DNA of 58,398 bases from an uncultured Sutterella sp. Its GTDB lineage: Bacteria; Pseudomonadota; Gammaproteobacteria; Burkholderiales; Burkholderiaceae_F. Location: contig UQUS01000011.1 of assembly GCA_900544335.1 (NCBI GenBank), positions 1 to 58,398 of the forward strand, in the 5' to 3' direction. Under the pieces are notes generated by a model. That model saw nothing but the letters and a program-made list of their open reading frames with translations. It was not told where the DNA came from and did no database searches. Below, piece after piece: positions 33,338 through 41,240 of the stretch (its first letter is position 1; each line of letters begins with the position of its first letter). Made by a program: the position numbers and the translations under genes.

Positions 33338-34672
33338 TTAGCGGTCACGCAGCCGCATTAAGGTGCGCGGGTCAAGATCGGTTGACGGTTCGCTCGAAGA
33401 GGTGTTCGTACGCGACGCATCGGGGGCAGGCTGGGAACTGACTCCCGGCGTTACCGTCGTCTGCTCACGACTTTTTTCCAAGAGCTTATCGAACGGCAGA
33501 TAAAGCAAGCTATTGGAACTCTTGGTATCGACAAAGACCTTCGTGGCATTGGAGTACACATCGCGCATGGCATCGACGTACATACGGTCACGCGTGACGC
33601 GCGGCGCTTTCTTGTACTCATTTAAAATCTTTTCAAAGCGTTCGGCATCGCCCGTTGCCGTTTCCGTCACACGAGCCTTGTAGCCTTCGGCTTCCTGCTT
33701 TAAGCGCGAAGCCAAACCGCGTGCCTTGGGAACAACGGCATTGGCGTACGCCTCGCCTTCGTTAATCTGACGCTCACGGTCCTGACCGGCCTTGACCGCA
33801 TCGTTAAAGGCGGCCTGAACCTGTTCGGGCGGCTGAGCATTTTGAATGGCCACGCTCATGATTTCGATGCCGGTCTTGTAGCGATCGAGCATTTCCTGCA
33901 TGGCTTGCTTGACGTTCTCGACAATTTCAAGCTTATTTTCAAAGAGGACCGAGTCCATCTTCTTGCGTCCGACCACCTCGCGCATCGCGCTTTCGGCGAC
34001 CTGGAAAACCGACAAATCCGGGTTACGCGTCTTAAAGAGGAAGTCTTTAGCTGCATGCGGCTTAATGCGGTACTGCACGTTAAACATCACGTCGACGATG
34101 TTTTCATCATCGGTGAGCATCAGCGCTTCTCTTAGGCGGCTCGCCGACCCGTGAATACCGACTTCGACCTTACGCACGCTGGAAATATCGACAATCTCGG
34201 CATCCTGAATCGGGTACGGAATGTGCCAGTTGAAACCGGCCGTGGCATCGCGTGTGTATTTGCCGAATGTGGTCACAACACCGATTTGACCTTCGGGAAC
34301 GATGTAAAAACCAGTACCGGCCCAGAGAACAACCACAGCCGCAAACACAAGACCTAAGAACTTAAAGTTTGTCTTCGGAGCCTTGAACGCAAAGTTCGGC
34401 ACGCGACGCGGCGAAGGGGGCTTATTCCCGCCGTCATCGCCGCCGCCTCCGTTGCCGCCGTCCGAATCGGACGGAGCCTTGCGCGCACGGGGGTCGCCCC
34501 CGAGCACACCGCCTAAAAGCTTGTTGAAATCGTCCCAAAGTTGATCTAAATCGTTCTCGGGAGGACGGTTGCGATTGCCTCGCGAATCCTCGTCCTGCGT
34601 CGCGTGATTGTCGCGATCGTCTTCATTGTTCGGGTCCGGAGAACGGCCCCAGCGGGGGTCATTGAGCGTCAT
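33338..34672 (-). CDS. hflK: HflK, FtsH protease modulator (SPFH)
   Basis: Partner of HflC. From ATG 34672 (GAAGGA upstream) it has 444 residues: an acidic, Asp/Asn/Gly-rich cytoplasmic N-terminus (MTLNDPRWGRSP...), one membrane segment (FLGLVFAAVVVLWAGTGFYIV) and the SPFH domain (EGQIGVVTTFGKYTR, MFNVQYRIK, GIEIMSVAIQNAQPPEQVQAAF). In most betaproteobacteria hflK directly follows hflX; here three unrelated genes intervene, so hflK-hflC must be driven by their promoter or a new one. Confidence 0.96.
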   Translation of the reverse strand: MTLNDPRWGRSPDPNNEDDRDNHATQDEDSRGNRNRPPENDLDQLWDDFNKLLGGVLGGDPRARKAPSDSDGGNGGGGDDGGNKPPSPRRVPNFAFKAPKTNFKFLGLVFAAVVVLWAGTGFYIVPEGQIGVVTTFGKYTRDATAGFNWHIPYPIQDAEIVDISSVRKVEVGIHGSASRLREALMLTDDENIVDVMFNVQYRIKPHAAKDFLFKTRNPDLSVFQVAESAMREVVGRKKMDSVLFENKLEIVENVKQAMQEMLDRYKTGIEIMSVAIQNAQPPEQVQAAFNDAVKAGQDRERQINEGEAYANAVVPKARGLASRLKQEAEGYKARVTETATGDAERFEKILNEYKKAPRVTRDRMYVDAMRDVYSNATKVFVDTKSSNSLLYLPFDKLLEKSREQTTVTPGVSSQPAPDASRTNTSSSEPSTDLDPRTLMRLRDR

Positions 34673-34884
34673 AAAACGGCATCCTTCGTTTGTAGTAAAA
34701 CACAAGCGATTGTGAATCGGCAAAAACGCCGAAGCCGCACGCACGATGATGTGTCACCGGCATGCGGAAAACCCCTGCAGTTTAGCACCTTGCAAGGCGC
34801 CTTTTAAGAGCGGTCTGTGGGCGTTTTCTTTGCCCCTAAGGATAAGTCCTAAGTCCGCGGCGCTCTCGCCTTCGGGCTTCCCGG

Positions 34885-34903
34885 AAAAAGGCGCAGGAGC
34901 GCC
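34885..34903 (-). terminator. Intrinsic terminator after yhhQ
   Basis: On the minus strand a compact GGCGC / GCGCC stem with a TCCT loop is followed by five T residues, 15 bases after the yhhQ stop. It implies that leuC-leuD-yhhQ is a transcript separate from hflK-hflC downstream. Confidence 0.65.
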
Positions 34904-34917
34904 ACGGACTAAGACGC

Positions 34918-35586
34918 TCAAACCTTCAGATTCCTTTGAAGGCTCTTGCCGGCAAAACGGCGCACGATAAATGACAAAATAGCACCGTACACGGGGACAA
35001 ACACCAGAAGGTTCACGGCAATCTTGAGCGTTAAATCCGCCACGGCGATTTCCGGCCAATGGGTCGCCATCCACACATCGCTCGTGCGGTAAAACGCCAC
35101 GGAGTAAAAAAGGAAGGTATCGACGACGTTGCCGAAAAAGCCTGAGGCCGCCGGAGCAACCCACCACACGCGCGACAGGTACCGCCGAAACACGCGAATA
35201 TCGAGGTTTTGACTGACAAAGTAGGCAACAAGGGACGCAAGGGCAATACGAAAGACAAAAAGGTTCGGCGTCAATAGGCTTGCAAATCCCTGAAAGGCGC
35301 CCTGCTCGAAAAGCACGCCCACAAGGTAACTTAAAAAGAACCCGGGAATCGTGGCCCTGCGAACAATGGCGCGCGCTTTAGGCGACCCGTAAAGCCGAAC
35401 CGTCAAATCGCTTGTTACATAAATAAAGGGATAAGTGAACATCCCCCAGGTCGTCTCAATTCCCCAAAGCGTGAGCGGCAACTGCACCGCAAAGTTACTT
35501 AAAACAATCCAAAATAAGTGCAAAAAACACAAGCGAGAGACAGGAGCTCCCGCTTCTGTAAGCACCGAAGTACAACCGAGTGTCAC
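34918..35586 (-). CDS. yhhQ: Queuosine precursor transporter (YhhQ/DUF165)
   Basis: Inner-membrane uptake of 7-deazaguanine queuosine precursors (preQ0/preQ1). The 222 residues have about six hydrophobic helices and the family pattern TWGMFTYPFIYVTSDLTVRLYG near residue 46, RAIVRRATIPGFFLSYLVGV, and FGNVVDTFLFYSVAF. GTG start just after the leuD stop, with CGGAG upstream, so it is probably co-translated with leuD. No preQ1 riboswitch is visible in the short gap. Confidence 0.87.
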   Translation of the reverse strand: MTLGCTSVLTEAGAPVSRLCFLHLFWIVLSNFAVQLPLTLWGIETTWGMFTYPFIYVTSDLTVRLYGSPKARAIVRRATIPGFFLSYLVGVLFEQGAFQGFASLLTPNLFVFRIALASLVAYFVSQNLDIRVFRRYLSRVWWVAPAASGFFGNVVDTFLFYSVAFYRTSDVWMATHWPEIAVADLTLKIAVNLLVFVPVYGAILSFIVRRFAGKSLQRNLKV

Positions 35587-35590
35587 GTGA

Positions 35591-36109
35591 TTAAACTCCG
35601 TTTTCTTTCCGACCGAACTTTTCGCGCATCATCGGTTTAATGCCGCCGTGGCGAAGAATTTCCATCATGTACTCGGAGGGCGCTTCAACGACAAAAACCT
35701 TTCCCGTCGTCAGGTTCGTCACCGTCCCAGCCTTCAAATCGAGCTTGAGTTCGTCGCCGCGCTTGACGTTCTCGGAAAAGCCCTTCGCGCACACAATGGC
35801 CGGGATTCCTAAGTTAATCGCATTGCGATAGAAAATTCGTCCGAACGATTCGGCAAGAACGGCGCCGACGCCGGCCGCTTTCAGTGTCACGGCCGCATGC
35901 TCCCGACTTGAGCCGCAACCGAAATTTGTCGAAGCGACGATTATGTCCCCGGGACGACATTCACGCACAAAATTCGGGTCAACGCCTTCCATGGCGTGCT
36001 CGCCGACCTTATCGGCATCGGTAATCGTCAGAAGCGGTGCAGGATAAATCTGATCGGTATCGACGTTCTTCCCGTAGACAAACGCTTTTCCTTCTAAGAG
36101 TGTTTTCAT
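35591..36109 (-). CDS. Isopropylmalate dehydratase-like small subunit
   Basis: Swivelling domain of an aconitase-superfamily hydro-lyase. The 172 residues from ATG 36109 (AAGGGAGGG upstream) read YGKNVDTDQIYPAPLLT, NFGCGSSREHAAVTLKAAG and IFYRNAINLGIP. This is the short LeuD form found with short LeuC, shared by isopropylmalate, citramalate and dimethylmalate dehydratases, so the substrate is open. No leuA or leuB is in the window. Pairs with the large subunit 13 bases upstream. Confidence 0.85.
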   Translation of the reverse strand: MKTLLEGKAFVYGKNVDTDQIYPAPLLTITDADKVGEHAMEGVDPNFVRECRPGDIIVASTNFGCGSSREHAAVTLKAAGVGAVLAESFGRIFYRNAINLGIPAIVCAKGFSENVKRGDELKLDLKAGTVTNLTTGKVFVVEAPSEYMMEILRHGGIKPMMREKFGRKENGV

Positions 36110-36122
36110 CGCACCCTCCCTT

Positions 36123-37379
36123 TTAAAAAACCGCTCTCGGATCGGCAATCGCTCCGGCAAGAGTACTTGCGGCCACCGTAGCCGGCGAAGCTAAGTAAAT
36201 CTCCGCCGTCTTGTCGCCCATACGCCCCGGGAAGTTCCGGTTCGTCGAAGAGATGCACCGCTCACCGCGTGCAATAAGGCCCTCGTGAATTCCAAGACAG
36301 GCCGCGCAACCCGGTGTCACGAGTGTGGCGCCGGCTTCAATGAGCGTGCGAATGTAGCCGACATCGATGGCGGCTAAAAGCACTTCGCGCGACGCCGGGC
36401 ACACGACAAAGCGCGTGTGGTCGGCAATTTTCTTGCCGGCAACAACGTGTGCCGCCGCTTGCAAGTCTTCCAGACGCCCGCCCGTGCAAGCCCCGATGTA
36501 GGCTTGATCGATGCGCTTTCCGACGTGTTCTTCGATGTCGGCAGCATTGTCGACGCTGAAGGGAACTGCAAGTTGCGGTCCGATTTGCGAGACATCGAAC
36601 GTCAGCTCTTCGGAAAAGACAAAGTCGGCGTCCGAATGCACGACACCGGCTTGCGGATTTTTAACGCCGCGAACCTTTAAGTAGTCAAAGGTCTTTTCAT
36701 CGGGCTGGATATACGCGCACTTGGCGCCCATTTCCGTTGTCATGTTACATAGGCACAACCGCTCGGAAACCGGCATGGCCGAAACGGCCGGCCCGGTAAA
36801 TTCCACGCCCTTGTAAACGGCGTAATCGGCCTTAAGGGTGCCGATGATTTTTAAGATGACGTCTTTGGCAAAGACTCCGGGTTGCAGCGTGCCGTTAAGC
36901 GTAATTCGAAGAATTTGCGGCACGCGGAACCAGAGTTTTCCCGTCAAAAGAATGGTCGCCAAATCCGTTGCACCCACGCCGGTTGCAAAGGCACCGAGCG
37001 CCCCGTGGGTTGTCGTATGCGAGTCGGTGATGACGATGACAAGACCGGGCTCGGACAAGCCCGAATCGATTAGGACCTGGTGGCACACCCCGCGATTGAC
37101 ATCCATGAGGTGACCGATCTTTTGCTCGCGACAGAATTCACGGAACTCTTTTTGGACCGTTGCCTGACTTAGGGTCGAAGGCGGTGCATAGTGGTCCATG
37201 AACATGCAAACGTTTTCCGGACGGGCGACTTTGACCCCGCCCATTTCCAAGAACGAGCGTTTGGTTTGCAGATACAAGTCGTTAATGCCGGCCCGATCGA
37301 CCGTGCAATTGACGATTTGTCCGGTACGAACAGACGACTGACCCGAAGCGCGAGCCAGAATCTTCTCTATGGCGTGCAT
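36123..37379 (-). CDS. Isopropylmalate dehydratase-like large subunit (4Fe-4S)
   Basis: Catalytic [4Fe-4S] subunit. The 418 residues include MDHYAPPSTLSQA, ITDSHTTTHGALGAFATGVGATDLA, and the cluster Cys ligands in IGACTGGRLEDL and TPGCAACLGIHEG, plus SSTNRNFPGRMG. About 420 residues marks the archaeal/anaerobe-type LeuC family (also dimethylmalate dehydratase), not the 466-residue E. coli LeuC. That suggests acquisition separate from a classic leuBCD locus. AGGTGG precedes the ATG. It lies between hflX and hflK, an unusual location. Confidence 0.87.
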   Translation of the reverse strand: MHAIEKILARASGQSSVRTGQIVNCTVDRAGINDLYLQTKRSFLEMGGVKVARPENVCMFMDHYAPPSTLSQATVQKEFREFCREQKIGHLMDVNRGVCHQVLIDSGLSEPGLVIVITDSHTTTHGALGAFATGVGATDLATILLTGKLWFRVPQILRITLNGTLQPGVFAKDVILKIIGTLKADYAVYKGVEFTGPAVSAMPVSERLCLCNMTTEMGAKCAYIQPDEKTFDYLKVRGVKNPQAGVVHSDADFVFSEELTFDVSQIGPQLAVPFSVDNAADIEEHVGKRIDQAYIGACTGGRLEDLQAAAHVVAGKKIADHTRFVVCPASREVLLAAIDVGYIRTLIEAGATLVTPGCAACLGIHEGLIARGERCISSTNRNFPGRMGDKTAEIYLASPATVAASTLAGAIADPRAVF

Positions 37380-37418
37380 ATATCCACCTGCGAAATGAGT
37401 TGAAATGCGGCAAGTAGT

Positions 37419-38585
37419 TTAAAGAAAATCGGCTTCGACGGCAGGGACGAATGCCTTGGAAAATTCCTCTTTTTTTGCCGCAGCATACTCGGAAAGTGCC
37501 TGACGCAGTAAGTCAAGCCCCCGGCCGCTTTTGGCGCTTAAGAAAACCGATTTCACGGCGCCCGTAACATCATCTCGCACCAACGAGGGCTCGTGGTCCG
37601 TTTTGTCAATTTTGTTAAAGACGGTAATCACCGGGACGGAGCCTGCGCCGATTTCCTCGAGCACATGCGCAACCGACTCCATTTGTTCTTCGCGCATCGG
37701 GCTTGAGATATCGACCACATGGAGTAACACGTCGGCCTGAACCGTTTCTTCGAGCGTGGATTTAAAGGCATCGATTAACTGGTGCGGAAGGCCGCGAATA
37801 AATCCGACCGTATCGCTTAAGACCACTTCGCTTTCGTCTCCGACCCACGCACGCCGTGCTGTCGTATCGAGCGTTGCAAAAAGCTGGTCGGCGGCATAGA
37901 CCTCCGAGCGCGTCAAGGTGTTAAAGAGCGTGGATTTGCCGGCGTTGGTATATCCGACAAGGCTCACGGTCAGCGTCAACCCCGAGTAGCGACTGCTACG
38001 CCTCGTTTGCCGTTGACGGGAAAGCTTTTTTAACTGAGCCCGAAGCTGCTTGACACGCGAGGCAATCAAACGCCTATCAAGTTCGATTTGCTTTTCCCCG
38101 GGCCCGCCTGTCTTACTCAAACCCCCGCGTTGACGCTCCAGGTGTGTCCAACCACGCACCAAGCGAGTCGACAGGTGTTCGAGCTTAGCGAGTTCGACTT
38201 GCAATCGTCCTTCTCCGGAACGCGCACGCCGCTCGAAAATCGAAAGAATGAGTTCGGTCCGCTCCATCACGCCTGTTTCAAGGGCTTTAACGAGGTTGCG
38301 TTCCTGAGCCGCTGTCAACGTGGCATCGAAAATGACGACGTCGGCCCCGTAGGAACGCGCCAAGTCGGCAATTTCCCGAACCTTACCTGAACCCAAGAGT
38401 GTGGCAGGGTCCGGTTTATCGCGCCGAGCGCGGACAATGCCGGCCACCTCAAGCGCATCGGACTGAGCAAGTTCGGTTAATTCCTCGCTTGTATCGAAAT
38501 CCGGAGCCTTACCGATGGAGACCGTCACCAAAACGGCGCGCGGCCTGACCTTTTCGGCTTGGCTCTCGTAGCGAAATCGCGTCAA
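37419..38585 (-). CDS. hflX: Ribosome-rescue GTPase HflX
   Basis: Splits stalled or heat-stressed 70S ribosomes. The 388 residues have an N-terminal HflX domain (PATLLGSGKVREIADLA, VIFDATLTAAQERNL), a glycine/Arg linker (GGLSKTGGPGEKQIELDRR) and the G domain: G1 GYTNAGKSTLFN, switch SDTVGFIRGLPHQLI, G4 FNKIDK. TTG start one base after the hfq stop, using GGAAAAG within hfq, so the pair is cotranscribed. Confidence 0.95.
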   Translation of the reverse strand: MTRFRYESQAEKVRPRAVLVTVSIGKAPDFDTSEELTELAQSDALEVAGIVRARRDKPDPATLLGSGKVREIADLARSYGADVVIFDATLTAAQERNLVKALETGVMERTELILSIFERRARSGEGRLQVELAKLEHLSTRLVRGWTHLERQRGGLSKTGGPGEKQIELDRRLIASRVKQLRAQLKKLSRQRQTRRSSRYSGLTLTVSLVGYTNAGKSTLFNTLTRSEVYAADQLFATLDTTARRAWVGDESEVVLSDTVGFIRGLPHQLIDAFKSTLEETVQADVLLHVVDISSPMREEQMESVAHVLEEIGAGSVPVITVFNKIDKTDHEPSLVRDDVTGAVKSVFLSAKSGRGLDLLRQALSEYAAAKKEEFSKAFVPAVEADFL

Positions 38586-38586
38586 A

Positions 38587-38835
38587 TTACTTTTCCGGTG
38601 TTGTGTCTAAGTCCACGGCTCGCGACGGAACAATCGTGCTGATAGCATGCTTGTAGACCATTTGCGTGAGCGTGTTTCGCAGCATCACGACATACTGATC
38701 GAACGCAATGACTTGCCCCTGAAGTTTGATACCGTTGACCAAATAAACCGAAACGGGAACGTGTTCCTTACGTAGTGTATTAAGGAACGGATCTTGAAGG
38801 CTCTGGGCCTTTTGTGTTGTCGTTGTCGTACTCAT
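38587..38835 (-). CDS. hfq: RNA chaperone Hfq
   Basis: Hexameric Sm-like protein for sRNA-mRNA pairing. The 82 residues contain LQDPFLNTLRKEHVPVSVYLVNGIKL (Sm1, distal/proximal face residues) and YKHAISTIVPSR (Sm2, the KH pair of the U-binding pore). The C-terminus is short. GGGAGAAAAG precedes the ATG. A TAGTAT box about 90 bases upstream (around 38925 on the minus strand) may be its promoter -10, but the -35 is poor. Confidence 0.97.
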   Translation of the reverse strand: MSTTTTTQKAQSLQDPFLNTLRKEHVPVSVYLVNGIKLQGQVIAFDQYVVMLRNTLTQMVYKHAISTIVPSRAVDLDTTPEK

Positions 38836-39002
38836 GTTCTTTTCTCCCGCACCCGAAGGCGCGCTGTTATTTTTTCCTGAGTTTCATCCCCGGACGTTTT
38901 TAAAAACCCGAGATTGCAATACTAGACTAGGAAGCGGGGAATTGAAAAGCCACTCTTCCGAGGGGCTACTAGTCGGGATTGAACAACGGAACGGAATCGA
39001 GG

Positions 39003-39395
39003 CTATCTTTGCTGATACACCATACGAGAGATATAACCCGAACGAGTTTCGCCGGAAGTTTTCGCTAAAAAATCCAGACGACGGAGTACGCGACTAGGCA
39101 AGGTGATATTGACGCGTTGTGCTTTTTCTGACAAAAGACTATCTGGAACTTCTACAACGCCGATAACCCAGCCCTTGAATTCCTTTCGTTTAGTAATATC
39201 TTCGATTTTTGAAGGTAAGGGAATATCATGGCCCTCATCGAGTTCTGTTTCAATCCAGCCAGCGATTGCTTCTTTGACGTTTTCGTAAGCAAGGTCAAGA
39301 GTATCGCCTGCGGAAAAGCAACCGGGTAGGTCAGGAACAACGACGCCGTAGGCGTGATTTTTATCTCCGGGTTCAACAGCAATTGGATATTTCAT
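39003..39395 (-). CDS. hicB: HicB antitoxin
   Basis: Neutralises HicA and represses the operon. The 130 residues have an N-terminal partially degraded RNase-H fold (YGVVVPDLPGCFSAGDTLDLAYENVKEAI) and a C-terminal ribbon-helix-helix (RVNITLPSRVLRRLDFLAKTSGETRSGYISR), the RHH variant of HicB. CGGAG precedes the ATG. It follows hicA after 53 bases. The insert between hfq and tRNA-Pro is typical of a mobile toxin-antitoxin unit. Confidence 0.92.
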   Translation of the reverse strand: MKYPIAVEPGDKNHAYGVVVPDLPGCFSAGDTLDLAYENVKEAIAGWIETELDEGHDIPLPSKIEDITKRKEFKGWVIGVVEVPDSLLSEKAQRVNITLPSRVLRRLDFLAKTSGETRSGYISRMVYQQR

Positions 39396-39448
39396 TTAAG
39401 TCTCCGAATATTGGGCAAAGGCTCGTAAGCCTCTGCCCAACCTCAACG

Positions 39449-39637
39449 TCACTTGAATTTAATGCCTGTCTGACGTTCGATAGATTTTAGCGTTCCTATC
39501 GGAATATCCTTGACAGGATGTGGGACACACGTCGGTCTCTGCACTCCTTTCTTTCGATAGTACCGATGGTCGCCTTTCGTGCGAACGCAAGTCCAGCCGT
39601 TAGCCTCAAGCGTGTTGATAATTGAGGAACTATCCAT
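39449..39637 (-). CDS. hicA: HicA mRNA interferase toxin
   Basis: Translation-independent mRNA-cleaving toxin. The 62 residues are a dsRBD-like fold, with IINTLEANGWTCVRTKGDHRYYRKKG carrying the catalytic His in GDHRYY, then HPVKDIPIGTLKSIERQTGI. Toxin first, antitoxin second, the normal hicAB order. ACGGAG lies before the ATG. Confidence 0.93.
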   Translation of the reverse strand: MDSSSIINTLEANGWTCVRTKGDHRYYRKKGVQRPTCVPHPVKDIPIGTLKSIERQTGIKFK

Positions 39638-39666
39638 GGCTTGCTCCGTTTCTTATCAACGAGGAA

Positions 39667-39695
39667 ATTATACACACTAATGCGCATATATGCAA
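39667..39695 (-). promoter_or_regulatory. hicAB promoter with overlapping palindromic operator
   Basis: On the minus strand TTGCAT (39690-39695) is followed after 17 bases by a perfect TATAAT (39667-39672), 30 bases upstream of hicA. A palindrome around the -35 (TGCATATATGC, 39683-39693) is a plausible site for the HicB ribbon-helix-helix, which would block RNA polymerase. Confidence 0.72.
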
Positions 39696-39908
39696 AATAC
39701 AGATACGACATCTTGATTCGTGTACTCTAAAACCTGCTTGAATTGCCACTAGGATTAACTATTGCACCTCTTTCTTTGGACAAGTCTACGTAGAAGAATA
39801 GAAACGATGACAAGACACAGAACACCGCGAAAAGCCTTTGTTTATGCGGGTTTCAGAGAATGAGACGCAAAAAAATAAGGCAACTTTCGTTACCCTATAT
39901 TTGAAAAA

Positions 39909-39986
<78 letters not shown>

Positions 39987-40051
39987 CTCAGAGCGCGCAT
40001 TCTATCGTGCACACCCTATTTTTTCAAGAGTTCACGCTCAATTGTTGTACC

Positions 40052-40705
40052 CTATTTGTCCCCGAAAACCTCGATGCGCAAGGCCTCGAGATCCTTGACG
40101 ACTTGGTCAATGAGCTGCGTCAGACGTCTGTTTTTTTCCTGCTCGCATCCGAGGCTTGTCGTCAAATCCGACATCCGTGCGGCGCATTCGCTACGGACGG
40201 CGGAAAACTCGGCGTTCTGATCGGTCAGGCGATTCTCAAAACGATTCTTTTGTGCGCTGATGGCTTCCTCAAGGTGTTTTAAGCCCCCTTCCATCAGGTC
40301 GGAAAAACTTCCCTGCTCCGGTGCGGCGCTTACCTGAGGCGGGACGGCAAAAATCGGAGCGGTCGGCATCGAAGGCTCTTTGTCGGGGCTCTCGGCCTTA
40401 ACGGCAATGACCGGAGCACTCGGAGCTTCTTGCTCGGCAACACGGGGCACACTTTTTTCTTGCTCGGCAATTTCGCGCACGGCCTCCTGCACGGTCATGC
40501 ACCGCGCATACAAACACTTTTTCACCCGAACAATGAGTTCTAAATCCTCCTCGGAAAATGCCGTCTTTAAGTGGCCGCTTTCATCCTTTAAGCGACGAAA
40601 GAAATCCGACCAATACACGAGAACGTGTTCGGGCACCTCGCACCGAGCACAGACCTCGGAGAGCGTATAGACACCCTGCATGGCGTGACTGTCTTGAAAG
40701 TGCAT
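40052..40705 (-). CDS. MerR-like transcriptional regulator
   Basis: About 217 residues from ATG 40705 (AGGACA eight bases upstream). The N-terminus is a MerR-type winged helix (VYTLSEVCARCEVPEHVLVYW, AFSEEDLELIVRVKKCLYARCMTVQEAV). A Pro/Ala-rich linker follows, then a long Glu/Arg/Gln coiled coil (about 140-210, heptad-like LEEAISAQKNRFENRLTDQN). No Cys-metal or drug pocket. In betaproteobacteria a MerR-like gene commonly follows ihfA, as here; its targets are unknown. Confidence 0.8.
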   Translation of the reverse strand: MHFQDSHAMQGVYTLSEVCARCEVPEHVLVYWSDFFRRLKDESGHLKTAFSEEDLELIVRVKKCLYARCMTVQEAVREIAEQEKSVPRVAEQEAPSAPVIAVKAESPDKEPSMPTAPIFAVPPQVSAAPEQGSFSDLMEGGLKHLEEAISAQKNRFENRLTDQNAEFSAVRSECAARMSDLTTSLGCEQEKNRRLTQLIDQVVKDLEALRIEVFGDK

Positions 40706-40722
40706 AGTCCGATGTCCTGTGC

Positions 40723-41091
40723 CTAGGAGGCGTCTTTCTTTTTCGTGCACTCGGCCACGGCATCGCGTAAGTGCGGCGAAGGAATAAACGTGATGACGCG
40801 GCGGGCGCAAATTTCATGGGCCTGTCCGGTCTTGGGATTGCGTCCCGGACGGGCCGACTTGTCGCGCGTGGAGAACGTGCCGAAATTGGCGACTTTGACG
40901 TCCTGCCCTCTTAAAAGCGCCTGTTCGATTTCCCCGAAAATGACCTCAATGACTGTGGTAGCTTCCGCACGCGAGATTTCCATCCGATCGGAAAGGATGT
41001 CGATGAAGTGAACTTTCGACAAGGTCGCCGCGTTCACCTTCCCGTCGGGAAACACGCGCAGAAAGAAGCTCTTCAAATATTCGTTATCCAT
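40723..41091 (-). CDS. ihfA: Integration host factor alpha subunit
   Basis: DNA-bending HU-family protein, heterodimer with IHF beta. About 122 residues from ATG 41091: helix region AATLSKVHFIDILSDRMEISRAEATTVIEVIFGEIEQALLRG, then KVANFGTFSTRDKSARPGRNPKTG with the intercalating Pro, and CARRVITFIPSPHLR. About 15 extra residues precede the usual start and the C-terminal tail is Lys-rich. It lies after a terminator behind pheT, so it has its own promoter or depends on readthrough. Confidence 0.9.
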   Translation of the reverse strand: MDNEYLKSFFLRVFPDGKVNAATLSKVHFIDILSDRMEISRAEATTVIEVIFGEIEQALLRGQDVKVANFGTFSTRDKSARPGRNPKTGQAHEICARRVITFIPSPHLRDAVAECTKKKDAS

Positions 41092-41176
41092 AGAATTGCC
41101 GCTTACCGTGTTCTTCCAAAACCATTTACCGCGTCTGGCATGATATCCGCTTTTCCCCTTTGAAAACAAGGAAAAG

Positions 41177-41222
41177 AAAAAAGATCCGCATCAGGGGTCG
41201 GTAGCGGCCGAAAATGCGGATC
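41177..41222 (-). terminator. Intrinsic terminator after pheT
   Basis: On the minus strand a 9-bp stem GATCCGCAT / ATGCGGATC is followed by TTTTTTCTTTT, 18 bases after the pheT stop. It ends the rpmI-rplT-pheS-pheT transcript before ihfA. Confidence 0.85.
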
Positions 41223-41240
41223 TAACGGTGCGTCTTTCCT

